DNA of 64,000 bases. Origin: Pogonophryne albipinna. Taxonomy: Eukaryota; Chordata; Actinopteri; Perciformes; Artedidraconidae. The notes beneath the pieces were generated by a model. The model made no database searches and had not been told where the DNA came from. It was given only the letters and a program-made list of their open reading frames with translations. Of the stretch, positions 12,561-24,700 are shown piece by piece (within the stretch, counting starts at the first letter, position 1; every line of letters begins with the position of its first letter). The DNA is taken from the NCBI GenBank assembly GCA_028583405.1, contig CM053256.1:17460195-17524194 (forward strand), written 5' to 3'. A program made the translations under genes and the position numbers.

Positions 12561-12750
12561 GGATCCTGAGTCGTGGCTGATCCTGTTGCTGCGGTCCTGT
12601 GTCCTGGATCCTGAATCATGTGTCCTGGATCCTGCATCCGGAGTCCTGGATCCTGAGTCCTGGATCCTGAGTCCTGGATCCTTAGTCCTGGATCCTGTGT
12701 CCTGGATCCTCTATCCTGAGTTCTGGATTTGAGTCCTGGACTTCGAGTCG
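12561..12750. repeat. 15-bp minisatellite (GGATCCTGAGTCCTG-like units)
   Basis: About a dozen imperfect copies of a 15-bp unit of the form GAGTCCTGGATCCTG, with variants carrying TGTCC, TTAG or CTAT. Because the unit is a multiple of three it keeps reading frames open on both strands (for example VLDPES / RTQDPG repeats). These are not credible proteins. Confidence 0.8.
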
Positions 12751-13090
12751 TGGCTGAACCTATCACTGTGGTCCTGCCTGACTCATCATACTACTTCCCT
12801 GATGGCTCCCACAGGATTGTTGACATCCTCGTGGATTCATATAGACACATGCATAACATTTGGTCTACCTATGCTGTAAAATGTATCGTAGCATACAAGA
12901 TAAAACATAATAGAGAAGTGTAAAACATTAAGAAGGATTATACTGTAGAACAAACGGCTTCTGTGTGAGGTTGGTAAAATAAGGTCATCCTCGTACATTA
13001 GTTAGTGTGCTAGTTAGGTAACTGTATGCATTGATATTGTTGATTTAAATTTGTTATGCTCGACGATGCAGACAGCTAACGTCACAATAG

Positions 13091-13480
13091 GCGCTTTCAC
13101 ACCGGAGTACTTTTCCCTTTTAGGCAAGGCAAGGCAAGGCAAGTTTATTTCTTTTAGTTCCGATAGTTCCTGGGATTTTGCGTTCACACCAAAAAGAGAA
13201 CTTAGTTCATGAGAACTTTTCCCCCTTTTCAGTCCCTGCTAGAGAGGTGGTACTTTCCTGGGGAGAAAAAAGTTCCAATTTCTGATTGGCTGGGTGAATT
13301 GCAAACCATGCCCCGTAAAACTCTGAAAATGTTTGTGAAACCGCCATTGTATTGGCTTGCATCAGCATTATTAGCATTAGCATTAGCCCAGCGCACCAAC
13401 GGAGAGAGACTAATTAAGGCTGAAGTCGAATAGTCCATTTAGTTTAGGAACCTTCCTAACGGAGTGAAATGACCCGGAAG
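13091..13480. mobile_element. Truncated MITE, same family as 29316-29980
   Basis: Starts AGGCGCTTTCACACCGGAGT and shares long blocks with the element at 29.3 kb: GTTCACACCAAAAAGAG, TTAGTTCATGAGAAC, GTCCCTGCTAGAGAG, CTGATTGGCTGG, and the ATTAGCATTAGCCCAGCGCA stretch. A (GGCAA)n GTTTATTT fragment, the reverse complement of a LINE tail, interrupts it at about 13123-13150. No right terminal repeat is found, so it is broken. Confidence 0.6.
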
Positions 13481-14720
13481 TCCCTCAGTGGCAGCCATGA
13501 TAAGTGCCGTTCGAATTCTCTAGATGATAGGAAAGGAGGTTTCAAACTTCCTTTATAACCTCCTTTAGCTTAGGAACCACTGGACCTCCCTTGACGAAAG
13601 GAGAGGAGAAAATGCTGCCCCACCATGCCTTGCGGCCGCAGCATTTGCCGTCACACAACAGTCGGCCGTTCACGGAAACAACCGATTATGACCGAGAAAT
13701 GATATCATGAAAGTTACGGGCATTTTTGTACATTTTTTCTGACTTTTTTTTTTTATTTGGTGATCATTTCAGCTGTGTTACAGCTTTTGGCATGGATTTT
13801 TGGAAGAAGTCTTCTTTTGAGTCAAATTTTTGAAATCCATTGTTGTTTACTCTTACATGTTTTGTATACTCTCGTGATGCATTTTGCACCCTCTGGACCC
13901 CTTCGTGGCAAAAATGTACACGCTCATAATAACTGCTATTAAATCATCATACATCAATATTTTTTTTTACTTTTTTTCCATGAATCACCTGAACAACTTC
14001 TAACGTGCTCAAAACTACCAAACATTTTCAGGATTTTAACCCTTTAAACGCCTGTTTCATTATTTTAATTATTTAATTTCTCTCAAAAATGCCTCATTGA
14101 CTTCCATTCAGACCACATGTTTTGATCTCACTGCCATTGCAGTATAAAACCATGCATTTTGTAATGTCAGCATTTCATTTAGAAGACAAGTAGTGATATT
14201 TGATATTTCTACTCTATTCCAACAGATTACACCATTTTCCCACTGTAGGCCGATGCATGGAATTCTTACATTTTTGCCAGTTATATTATGGAGCCGTGTG
14301 ACTACCAGGGGGCCCCGAGAGTGGTGTGTGTGTGTATGTATGCTTGTGTGGTTATATATGTGTGCGTGTGTGTGTCATTTCCAGCAGCAGACCAGCAGGT
14401 CCTGCAGCATGTGACCTGGTGCTCTCTCAGGTGATAGAACAACAATTTTGTAGGCCTGTGCACAACCAGCACACACCTCTCTTCCCTCTCCGTGTGTGTG
14501 TGTGTCTGTGTGTGTGTGTGTGTGTCCGGGTTTTAGGACGCGTCACTGCGGTTCTCTATTGCTGGTATGATAACAACCTGGTACTAAGCACACAGGCATC
14601 TTGTTAAAGTTATCTTATCTTAGCTATCTCTTATTTGGTGGAGGAAAACAGTTATGACATCACTTACGCGACTCTGGGATTTGTAGTCTTTCTAGTTGCG
14701 GATTTTTCATAATCTTATAT

Positions 14721-15432
14721 AGAGAACCGCAGTCCTAAAACCCGGAAGTAAGTTAGCATTTTTACCACGTCCGGTTCCTTCGATAAAAAACAATTCAATT
14801 TCTCCATAGGATTTTGGAAAATAGCTCCAAATAAGGTCTGTGTTTGACACAAATTGAAGAGACAGATCACGTTTTGTTCTACGACATTAAATACATCAGC
14901 AGTGACCCCGCTGGTGATTTTTGAAGAGTTTACGTGTCTGAAAAATGATGGTTGTTAACAAGTGGCTGAATAGGACTACAGAAGTTGTCCAGGCCGTTTT
15001 ACGTCATTACACCGAACACGTAAAACACTCCCGCTAAGTTTGTTTGCCCTGTTCTGCTTGAAAGCAAGTACCTGCCTCCTGCAAACTGTTCAAACAAACA
15101 CTTCAACATGTACCATTTACAATCTGTATGTTTGAATATGGATCTTAAGTTGGCGTGACGTTGAAGCCGCGACCCTGCTGTAGTTCCTTTATTGCATAAC
15201 ATTAGCATTTTGCTTCTTGCGACTAGAGTTATGCTTCGAAAATTATAAAAGTAGGATAGACATGTGAATATTATCCGGCTGAACAAAACGTGATCCGTCT
15301 CTTAAATGTGTGTCAACCACAGACCTTATTTCGAGCTATTTTCCAAAATCCTATGGAGAAATTGCATTGCGTTTTTGACGAAGGAACCGGAAGGAGTTTA
15401 CATCCGGGTTTTAGGACGCGTCACTGCGGTTC
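14721..15432. mobile_element. Element with about 145-bp inverted arms (foldback-type)
   Basis: The left arm (about 14723-14882) and right arm (about 15285-15430) are reverse complements over about 145 bp with scattered differences. Shared blocks include CCTAAAACCCGG, CCGGTTCCTTCG, ATAGGATTTTGGAAAATAGC, AATAAGGTCTGTG and GATCACGTTTTGTTC. The spacer of about 400 bp has no coding sequence. A further copy of the outer end (CCGGGTTTTAGGACGCGTCA) occurs at about 14526-14555, suggesting a neighbouring fragment of the same family. Confidence 0.65.
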
Positions 15433-15867
15433 TATATTTCAACAGTTTTACGACAAACTGTGACATTTTTGACGTGGAAATGATTTTTTAAGATTGACAA
15501 ACATCATATGTGTAATTCGTGGCACAATTAAAACGGGATCGAAAGATAATCTTTCTCTCCTCATTGACTTCAATACATAATTTTTCCGAAATAAGGTCGG
15601 AAGTAGATGGGCGGGACTTCGCCTCTCTATATACAGTCTATGGTTCCAGTGCGAAACATGGCCAAGACGCAGGAGACGTGAGGCGACGTTCCGTCGGGAT
15701 GTGTTCTTTGGTGTCAGTTTGGTGTGTAATGGAACATTCTAACAAAATTACTTTGTGTCTGTCATGTCAACTAAACCCCTAAAAAACTAAGATAGATCCA
15801 ATATCTAATCTGAACCCTAGCAGTGAATATGACCACAGTAAAACGTTATTGTACTTATACTGTAAGA

Positions 15868-16193
15868 CAGTGCTTCTCAAAGTGTGGTCCGCGGACCACT
15901 GGTGGTCTGTGAGTATATTGGTAACATTTCACATTTGAAATAAATACATTTATTTAAGTTTTTTGCACTCTCGCGGGAATATCTCCGCAATGGAACGAGC
16001 TTAAGTTTCACTTTCGATTGCATGATATAGCCCAGATAAACACCTTCATCACACATGTTGCCACTTGTTTGTACCATTTTCAGGCGATTTGTAAAAAACG
16101 ATGTGTTTTGGGATATTTGTGGAGTTAGGTGGTCCGTGAGTGTTTTTTTATTGGTTAAGTGGTCCTTGGTATGAAAAAGTTTGAGAAACACTG
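15868..16193. mobile_element. Non-autonomous hAT with perfect 8-bp target duplication
   Basis: Begins CAGTGCTTCTCAAAGTGTGG and ends AAGTTTGAGAAACACTG. It is flanked by ctgtaaga on both sides (15860-15867 and 16194-16201). The sequence 'GGTCCGCGGACC' and related GGTCC motifs recur near the ends. 326 bp, no transposase. Confidence 0.85.
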
Positions 16194-17096
16194 CTGTAAG
16201 ACTTGTTTTATTTTGGGAAAACCTCTTTTCAACTTCAACACACAAGAATGATGTAATGGTGTGAAACTGCAATTAGCACACAAAAAATGGTGTATGAAAC
16301 TGTGTGATACCCTTTGTCCTTTACCAGGGTCATTTATTTCCTCAGGGAATTTGAACTTTGTTCCTGTCAGTCTGCATTTGATTTAAATACTTGGAATTAT
16401 TGGCACATTGTGTTCTGTTGTGTATTAAGTTTATTTAGATACGCATAAACATGTGTGTGCATTGGATGTGTGTTTGAATGTTGTGCCTGTGTGTGTTTAT
16501 TTCAGATGTTTGTGTGTTCTTCAACGCTGTGTTTGTCACTCTCTATTTGAGAGGCGGTGCAGAGGAATAAGCTTGCTGAGCCTGGCAGCCCTGGGCATCC
16601 ATCATAATGAAACCAGCTTTAATGAAACTAGCTCAGGAACTGCCCCAAGTCATACACACACACAGGCACATACAGAACACACACACGCAAACACAAACCC
16701 ACCAGTTAAACACACAAGCACATTAATAAATCATGCATAATCTGTTATAAAATGAGCATGCTTGCACTTTATCGAACAATTAAACATGGCACTCCGTCTC
16801 TGGATGTGACAAGACTGCGAATGTGGGCATCCTGCAGAAACCTCATATCTCTTAATGTGGATATTTTCACTGTTTGTGATGTCACTTGACGACGACACAG
16901 AAAAAACTGAAACAAATGCAAACATGACAGTTGCAGAGCTTGAACAAAAATGTAGGGAGGTAGGGTTTGAATTAGCAAACATACATGTAATCATCAAGCC
17001 AGTGTCATTTTTCAGAGAATAACAGTGAATATTCAGCAACATGTCAAGTTCTACAAATGCCTGATGTGTGCACTCAATCATTAGAGTGTAACTCAC

Positions 17097-17300
17097 CTGA
17101 ATGTATGTCAGATACTGGTCAACATTGGAGCATTTTGGGATGCTGTAGCCTTTGTAAAAGTTGAAGGCAGGTCCGAACATCTCCTCACTGAACCACACTT
17201 TGGCAAAGGTGTTGAGGAGCCGCTTGTCATAGTCGTCAGTCACTCGGCCACCGTATTGAATCTCTCCAATCATGTATCGCACCGTGGTCCATGACACTCC
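17097..17300 (-). CDS. dnah5: dnah5 exon, start of C-terminal domain
   Basis: Encodes [60 protein letters not shown] and DQYLTYIQ. The [14 protein letters not shown] motif is conserved in essentially all axonemal dynein heavy chains. Acceptor TTCTCAG, donor GTGAGT. Confidence 0.94.
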
Positions 17301-17960
17301 CTGAGAAGATAACATAAATTATAATACAAGAGGACGGCTAGTACAGTTTTTGAAATGGTTACAATAAATGTCATTAAACAATTTTCTTTAATTTCACATG
17401 CCAAAATGAATCAACGCCTTAGAAAAGTCTTGACATTCTTGCTTGGCAGAAACTATGAGGATAAGCGAAACTTTAACTGGAGAAATTGGACAATAGGGAA
17501 TTGATTCTGCTTCAGGCTTGAAATATCCTCGGAAGCCATATTTGTATATTGACAGGTTGAGGAGCTTCCGATCTAAATGATATTAGTTCATGGGCCAGTT
17601 CCAAGTTCCAAGTTGGAGCTGTCATTAAGTAACAGGACTTCTGGAAATATTTGATAGCACACTACAGCATTTGAAAAAAATACCCAACACATTTTTAGTG
17701 CATTTTTGTGGCAGAGCTTTTATATTTTTGGTTGGTTTCCCAATAAGAGGTTATTGTTATGGAAAAGGGGAGAGTAAGAGAACAACTGCAACAACCACCT
17801 GCTGCACACTCATCCCAACACTATGATGCTATCATAGAGCATTTTAAATCATTCTCTTCTGCACTAAAGAACGGTTTCTATCCATTCCTAATGTTGCCTT
17901 CATCTCTAACTATGTTTTTGTTCACATAGTGGTCTACATTGTAGTTTGCATCGAATATAC

Positions 17961-18166
17961 CTTTTTAATGTCCATGTCATCTAGATGGTTCTGAACAAAC
18001 TGAACAGTGGCGTTGAAGTCGGCCTGGTTGAACTCGTAGGGGATATTCCATCCTAGAGGCCCGTACTTTCTCCTCTCCTGCACCGTGCTGTGCAGAAAGG
18101 CCACTCCATACAGCATTGGCTTCCACTGCCCCATGTTACTGACATCCAGAAGATCCTGGTTTATAC
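17961..18166 (-). CDS. dnah5: dnah5 exon, AAA6 distal part
   Basis: Encodes (G)[60 protein letters not shown] and LDDMDIKK. The [20 protein letters not shown] block is a dynein signature. Acceptor TCTCTAG, donor GTATAT. Confidence 0.94.
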
Positions 18167-19771
18167 CTAGAGAGGGATACATGAATGAATACATGAGCAG
18201 CTCTATTTAAAAGGTCAGTGAACGCTACAGAAAAGTGTGGTTCTATACCAGCTTTGGAAGGCTACATTTGGATCTGCAATGCAAAGCCTTACAGCTACAG
18301 AAAATTGTTTGCCAACTTCCTCTTCAAAGACAGTGTCATTACATATTTTCCTCACATTCCTTGTGTGTGTGTATGCATGAGAGAGAATATCAACATTATT
18401 AATGAAGCTTCAAAGCTTGGAACTATTCTGTACTCTTGTTGCTACCGCCCGCTGAGTAGACTATGTGCACACTTGGGAACCTAACTGGGTGGGCAGTGCT
18501 GCGTACATGGATATGAATCCTGTCGGCACCCGACTCCAGATATGACACATTTGCATTCAGTAATGTATACATACAGTACACCCGTAAACTTTGCTTAATG
18601 CAAATGAGCAAATCTCTTTTGGGAAATCACTGACAAGCACCGTCTCAAAGGGATTTCCTGAGATCTAATGAAGTTTGGGAAAATGATTCAAATCTCCATT
18701 TAAAAAACGGGGGAAAAAAATATCAGCTCCATTATCTTCTGAATCCACATACTGCTTCTCCAACTTTGTGAAAAAGATCTCTGCCATATTCAACTAATAA
18801 GCAATCCCATGTGTGAGGCTTTGTATCCCTCAAATCCAGAAGGTTCAGTCTAATTTCAATTGGGAATTGTAAAATGTAAAGATGGGAAACAGCTGCTTTG
18901 AAGATTTATTGTAAAAATCTGCACGCCCTGAAAATTAAGTGTAATATTCTCTATGTAATGCCATCAACAATTTTATATTCTTCTAATCTGATAAAGAAAT
19001 ACAATTTTCAATTGCAGTTAGATTTAAAGAGCTGAAGACAATTTTCCCAAGGAAACTCACAAAACCCTTTCTGATATTAGCTAGCCAAAGACATCTGGTT
19101 TATATTACATTACATTACATTGCATTTAGCTGACGCTTTTATCCAAAGCGACTTACAATAAGTGCGTTCGACCAACAAGATACAAACTTGAAGAAAACAG
19201 AATCATATAAGTACATCAGGTTTCATAGAGCAAAAACATTTCAAGTGCTACACAACTGGCTTTAGATAAGCCAGTCCTTTATTAGTATAAGTGCTTTGTT
19301 AATAGTTCTATCGCTCGAAGTGGAGTCGAAAGAATATATATTATATATTCCAGTCACGCAGTGTGTACCTTTAGAGGAAGAGGAAGAGGAATATTCTCTT
19401 CCTGACTAAAAACACAAACCCTGCATTTACAAATTCAAAAACCTTACAGGCTTTAAGTACGTGGGTGTAAAATACACTGAATTAAGCAGCAGATGAGGAT
19501 ACAAACACATCTCTTTATTTATTGATTATATGACTTACTTAAAGTCAATGTGTGTGGGTGTCCATGTGAATCCAAAATGAGTAAAGGTATCATTTACCCA
19601 TTCATAATAATAACACATCCTATTTTTAATGCTTATTATTCTGTTACTTCTTCTAAAAATCAACTAAGGATCAATCTGTGGAACATTTACTTTAATTCCA
19701 CAAGAATTTGGGACCTTGAAATTATTGTAATCGCCATTAAAATGAACTAAAGTAAACCAAATTGGCCCCAC
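18167..19771. other. dnah5 intron with one dispersed repeat
   Basis: Mostly unique AT-rich sequence. The only repeat I recognise is the fish element at 19101-19335. No exon-like segment was found. Confidence 0.55.
19101..19335. repeat. Dispersed teleost repeat ('TTACATTACATTGCATTTAGC' type)
   Basis: ACATTACATTACATTGCATT, then TAGCTGACGCTTTTATCC and AAAGCGACTTACAATAAGTG form a motif I know from many fish genomes. The class is uncertain and the right boundary approximate. Confidence 0.5.
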
Positions 19772-19991
19772 CTCCATAGGTTCTTTTCAGACCCGCCTTG
19801 AGGCCCTGTGGTGGTTCGTTGGTGAACTTGATTGACATCTGCAGGAGGGTGATGGGGAAGTGTCTGTGGACCTCTGTAGTTATCCAAAGGCGGAAGCTGT
19901 CATGGACGAAGTCTGTCTCTGTCACTGTGTCCATCAGCTCATCCATGAAGTCCAGACCCAAGTGGCAGTTCTGCAGTAAGGCCCAGCCACC
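19772..19991 (-). CDS. dnah5: dnah5 exon, AAA6
   Basis: Encodes [20 protein letters not shown], then [40 protein letters not shown] and [16 protein letters not shown] and FTNEPPQGL are AAA6 hallmarks. Acceptor CCATCAG, donor GTGGGG; ends one base into a glycine codon. Confidence 0.94.
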
Positions 19992-20062
19992 CTGATGGAC
20001 AAATAACAAGAGGATGGTAATGGTGGCAAGAAGCAACTATGAAGCACTTCATAGTTATGATT

Positions 20063-20215
20063 CACTGAACTGCTACAATACCAATGCAGTATTAAATGTA
20101 TGTTTACCTTGAGATGAGCTTTAAAAAAATCTCTGCTTAGTAAATAATGAAAAAAGTAAAATTAAGAAACAGGAAATAGGTGGCAATTTTACTCAAACAA
20201 AGGGCCTGGAGGGTG
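20063..20215. repeat. Intronic duplicated segment, copy 1 (partner 23870-24023)
   Basis: About 150 bp beginning CACTGAACTGCTACAATACC, with AATGCAGTATTAAATGTATG, TTTACCTTGAGATGAGCTTT and AACAGGAAATAGGTGGCAAT, matches 23870-24023 in the same orientation with a few substitutions and small indels. Confidence 0.8.
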
Positions 20216-20414
20216 CAAAGTGATAATGTAGTTAAGATTTGAAAAATAGGTATATATATGTGTAAAATATATATTTGTGAGCAACTAACCCTGGAAGGTT
20301 ACGGGGTAATGGGAAACACATTTTTCCAGAGACATATCCCCTCACTGTCACTTATTGTTCTGTTGTAACACTGAACGATACAAATAAAGCAGTAAGACCA
20401 CACCATTTACTCAC

Positions 20415-20660
20415 ATTAGCCATGGTCTGCTGCAGAAGCTTGCGGGCGTGGACCTCTTGTCCTTGTCCCATGGAGACATATCGTGTCTCAATCTTTAGCC
20501 TCTTCCCCAGCGCAATGATGGTGTCAGTTGGATCTGAGCCCATTGACAGGAAGCAGATGAGAGGTGTTCGCGGATCTGATTCCTCCCACGTCTTCTCCAA
20601 GTCAAGAATCACCCCTTCAGTGTACTTCTCTCCCATTGCAACCATTATGTATTTACGGGC
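20415..20660 (-). CDS. dnah5: dnah5 exon, AAA6
   Basis: Encodes [80 protein letters not shown] and [16 protein letters not shown] and the SMGQGQE loop are conserved AAA6 motifs. Acceptor TTCTCTAG; the donor AAT|GTGAGT has a weak -1 base but strong downstream match. Confidence 0.94.
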
Positions 20661-21372
20661 CTAGAGAAGTAAGGGAAAGTAATGAGGCAAAGTAGATGTG
20701 TTTGTTTACTGCCTTGTAATGTAGGAAGTTAAAACTTTATATTGGAATATATTTACTTTCTAGAAGTCTGGAAACTGCATTAATAGTTCAAAGGAGTTCT
20801 TTTTTACTGGCTTACTCTTTTCAGTTAATACTGCTGCCGGAGGTCAGAGAAGGACAAGTGCTGAACTGTTTATGAGTGCAACAAAACAAATCCTCTCCAG
20901 GCTCAACTGCAGTGGACTAATACACGAGCCAACAGTTAGAAGTAAATACCCATTAGCCCTTGCACATATTGAGGCTAAGTAAGCCACAGGGAAATCTGAA
21001 TGTCCCTTCAAGTAAAGACTTTGCCAAGGAGATATTATTGTACAGTAATTTAAGCGATTTTTAGAGTTAATATCTTTACTGAGCCCAGTCTCATTTATAC
21101 AAGAAAACAAGCACTTTTAAGCTTTGACCCATCTTTTGATCAACAACATGCTGCTTTAGGCTAATTAAAATTACAGTATGACTTCCTTAAAATGTTGCAA
21201 ATCCATTATCATGCAACTGTAGGCACTGTTTGCAATTTAATTTGAACACCAGCTGCACGAAAGGGGAAACACATATAGTGAGATGAAGCTGATTGTGTGG
21301 AAATTGGTTTCAAGCGACAGACGCTTTTATTTTGGGCACAGCAACCACACAGACAGACATGTCTCCTTTTAC

Positions 21373-21522
21373 CTGTGCGATGGTCCTGTCGGGACACCAG
21401 CAGCGTATGAGAAGCAGGCGTCTGAAACAGTCCAGAACCTGGTCATAAGAGTTTGGAAACACTTCCTCCTCTGGGGCCTCCTTATCAAACCATGACTTCC
21501 ACTGTTTCTCATTACGACTTAT
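21373..21522 (-). CDS. dnah5: dnah5 exon, AAA5-AAA6 linker
   Basis: Encodes [40 protein letters not shown] and [10 protein letters not shown]. The RLLLIR-WCPDRT motif is conserved in outer-arm gamma heavy chains. Acceptor CTTTCAG, donor GTAAAA; 50 codons, phase 0. Confidence 0.94.
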
Positions 21523-21939
21523 CTGAAAGAAATGTGTAAAAAGCTCTGAAATAGGGACTCAGAAAAAATTGCTTCCTATTACATCAACTCTGAACAGGAG
21601 AAGATGCAAAACACAACATCAATACATGTTGAAGGAAAACACATTACGACAAGGATTGATTGCCAAAACAGCACCATAATGAAATCAATCACTAGAAAAA
21701 GAAAGAAAAAACACAGATCAAAAGCAATCTTAATTTCTGCTGAATATTTAAATGTATTCACATATTGGTCTAGTTTACTTCAGGACAAAGTTAATGGATT
21801 AACATACGTCTTACTGCACCTTTCTATAACTGCAAGGCATATTGCTACTTTCTTTGTCTCTTTACTCTTCTTGAAAACGTTGACAGAAAGGAAAACAAAG
21901 GAAACTGTAACTTCTATTCATGTATCTTTGCTTTTAAAT

Positions 21940-22110
21940 TAGTGTTTTTAAATGTCATTTTATATCATTGCTTTTAAATGAGTGTTTTTAGATATCATTT
22001 TATAATATGTTTCTTAATGCTATTAATGTCTTTCATTTTTGTAAAGCACTTTGAATTGCCTTGTGTTGAAATGTGCTATATAAATAAACTTGCCTTGCCT
22101 TGCCTTGTTA
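21940..22110 (+). repeat. LINE 3' tail (AATAAACTTGCC(TTGCC)n type)
   Basis: Ends with TTTTGTAAAGCACTTTG, GCCTTGTGTTGAAATGTGCT and ATATAAATAAACTTGCCTTG. The same tail occurs at 41372-41418, and a truncated copy at 35495-35617. It is the 3' end of the LINE family whose reverse transcriptase fragment lies at 40.4 kb. Confidence 0.65.
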
Positions 22111-22921
22111 GAGACCCAGTAAATGAGTATAACAATCACAATAAATTCAGTTTCTCAAATTGAAATATAGCTGTGTCCTAGATCTATATCAAATATTATA
22201 GGGTTTCCTAATTACATGTTTTTTTGTTAAATCAGGGTACAACAGAAAGCGGTCAGTTTCTTCAGTAAATGTACATAGCCATCCTATTTCTAGAGGAAAT
22301 TATACCTGCTCCACTTAAAGCTTGAAGTTAAATGATAAAGACATTAAAGTGTTCAGTGGGTCATTTTAGAATGTATATCGTCTTTGCTAATGAGTACCTA
22401 TTCAGGAAAGAGAAGTATCCACCAGATTTACATTCATTAAGTGGAACACATTGACAATTGAGAGGTACTTGTCTTTGTCTATTAGCCAGTGAGGAGCTCC
22501 ACTTTATTTAAGAGGCACAGTGCTTTTCTGAAGAGCAAATCAACAGTTCTTGATAGTAGATTGTATTACACATTCACACACATTTCTAAACCAGTCTAAG
22601 GATTTTAATGCAAAAGGAAAAATGGGTTGCTTCAATATGATGTTTGTGTGTTTGATGTGTGAAATAAGGTGGCCCTGCATCATTACTGTAGTCGAGTTTG
22701 TTAGCAGTGTGAAGACAGTGTCCCAAAGGGGGCTCAGATGGATTACACTATATTCTGGTTGAACTGCCATCATAATCCTATCTTGGCCTTGTTCCTCTGG
22801 GAACACTGTTTTCATTAAACTTCACCTTGATCATTATCCACATAAAAAACACCTGTGTATTTCTGCAAGGGAAGAATACAAGTTTACGTGTATGCACACA
22901 TACATTTGTGTGTAATGTGTA

Positions 22922-22922
<1 letters not shown>

Positions 22923-22975
<53 letters not shown>
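22923..22975 (+). repeat. (TG)n microsatellite
   Basis: Uninterrupted TG dinucleotides for about 52 bases, followed by CGTGCATATG. Intronic. Confidence 0.95.
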
Positions 22976-22978
<3 letters not shown>

Positions 22979-23230
22979 CATATGCTCAGCCAAAAGTAAT
23001 TGAGTGGAAGTTTCTCCAAACTAAGCTCATTTCACAGAGCAGTGAGCTTTTACCTCCCTGGGAGCCACCAGGCTGTCACTCACTCATAAGGGTGTGTGTA
23101 TTTGTGTGTGAGTGATTGACAGTTGATTGAGTTGGATGTGAGTGTGTGTGTGTGTGTGTGAAAAATATGAGAACATTTCAGCTCTGAGGGCACACCTTAA
23201 TTCATCAAGATGTGCATGTTTGTGTTGTAC

Positions 23231-23352
23231 CTGTTCCAGTATATCAGAGAACTGCCACAGTTTGCTGAGCTCTACAAGGTTGAGCCAGGTCATATCAAGG
23301 ATCCATTTGGCTGGTTTCTGAGGGCAGGCCTTTAGGTCGAGAGATGCACCTC
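23231..23352 (-). CDS. dnah5: dnah5 exon, AAA5-AAA6 linker
   Basis: With the preceding phase it reads (G)[50 protein letters not shown] is a conserved dynein motif. The acceptor is TGTCATGCAG immediately preceded by a 274-nt (TG)n tract, with no ordinary pyrimidine tract; donor GTACAA. Confidence 0.93.
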
Positions 23353-23358
23353 CTGCAT

Positions 23359-23635
<277 letters not shown>

Positions 23636-23869
23636 GCAAATACACAAACGAAAGATAACAAAAAAAAGTGTACAAAAGAATATATTCAAATGCAAAAATA
23701 CAAAATAAGGAATGCTTCCAATATAAGAAACATGAAAACATAAGCTTAAAAAATATAGACAAAAGTCATACTGAGTCAATGTTCAGCAGGTCGGGGCTGA
23801 CAGATGGTGAAGCTGCATGCATGCAGCAGACTGTCTTATTCTTGTGTTGAGAAGCATTTCTGTATTATA

Positions 23870-24023
23870 CACTGAACAGCTACATTACCAATGCAGTATT
23901 AAATGTATGTTTACCTTGAGATGAGCTTTAAAAAAAATCTCTGCTTAGCAAATAATGAAAAAAGAAAATTAAGAAACAGGAAATAGGTGGCAATTTTTGT
24001 CTGACTCAAACAAAGGGAGGGTG
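23870..24023. repeat. Intronic duplicated segment, copy 2 (partner 20063-20215)
   Basis: Direct-orientation copy of the 150-bp segment at 20.06 kb, with one extra A in the A-run and an insertion of about six bases before ACTCAAACAAAGGG. The two copies lie in different introns of dnah5. Confidence 0.8.
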
Positions 24024-24509
24024 TTTTGAGTTAGTAGTCATATCTGAACAACAAGACTTACAGTATATCTTCTCTACTCTGTATTTTGAGATTTGAATGT
24101 AGTCTCACAGAGACAGGTATTCAGTATGTGTACTTAGTGTCTTTCTTTTAATCTAATAATAGAAAAGTATATTCTAGGTAGTGTAGGCAGTCTCAGAAAA
24201 TAAGACACAACAAAATGTTGAGTGAAAAACGGGCGATGAGTCGGAGAAACAAATAAACTTCCGGAAACTATTTCAAAAAATACTGCTGACTCATGTTATC
24301 ATTTTCAAACATTTGTATGTTGTATTTCCAATTCCAGGTTGGACTTTCTGACAACGTAGTTTATAAATGCAATGATGTTCAGGAGCCAGCTATTATCCTT
24401 GAAAGGTTGAAATTATCTGTACATAGAAACCTCCAACTAGCAAACTTCAAGAATCAAAATCAAAGAGATTAGAAATATCTACTGCACATAGCTCACATGT
24501 TCCTCTTAC

Positions 24510-24700
24510 CTTTAATTAGTGTGAGAAACTCCTCATGTTTGACCCTGTTGCTCTGCATATCAATCTTCAGCGTCAAAAGCAAAGTGAAGAGGAACTTGTG
24601 CTCCTCGTACAGGCCACGTGCTGCGTACTTATACACCTCAAAGGTCATAAACTCTATGATGTTGGCGATGCGTTTGCTGGTGATAGGGCTTTTGGAGGAA
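24510..24700 (-). CDS. dnah5: dnah5 exon, AAA5-AAA6 linker
   Basis: Encodes [60 protein letters not shown] and LIK. The [20 protein letters not shown] block is typical of this family. Acceptor AAACAG, donor GTAAGA. Confidence 0.94.

Larger units (their letters stand above)
10515..17096. other. 6.6-kb dnah5 intron rich in repeats
   Basis: Contains a possible transposon end near 11500 (CTTACACACCAAGCCGATTTTCGG), a 15-bp minisatellite, a truncated MITE, GT-rich tracts (14320-14530), an element with long inverted arms, a fragment CTATATACAGTCTATGG near 15630 and a hAT at 15868-16193. The stretches 10515-11490 and 16202-17096 show nothing I recognise. Confidence 0.6.

Noticed and set aside
12467..12766. 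Repetitive RTQDPG / LDPES proteins on both strands
   Set aside because: They arise from a 15-bp minisatellite; simultaneous openness on both strands and no conserved flanks argue against coding.
15306..15782. Short + strand ORFs at 15306-15491 and 15519-15782
   Set aside because: They fall in the inverted-arm element and neighbouring repeat, with no conserved protein features or splice context.
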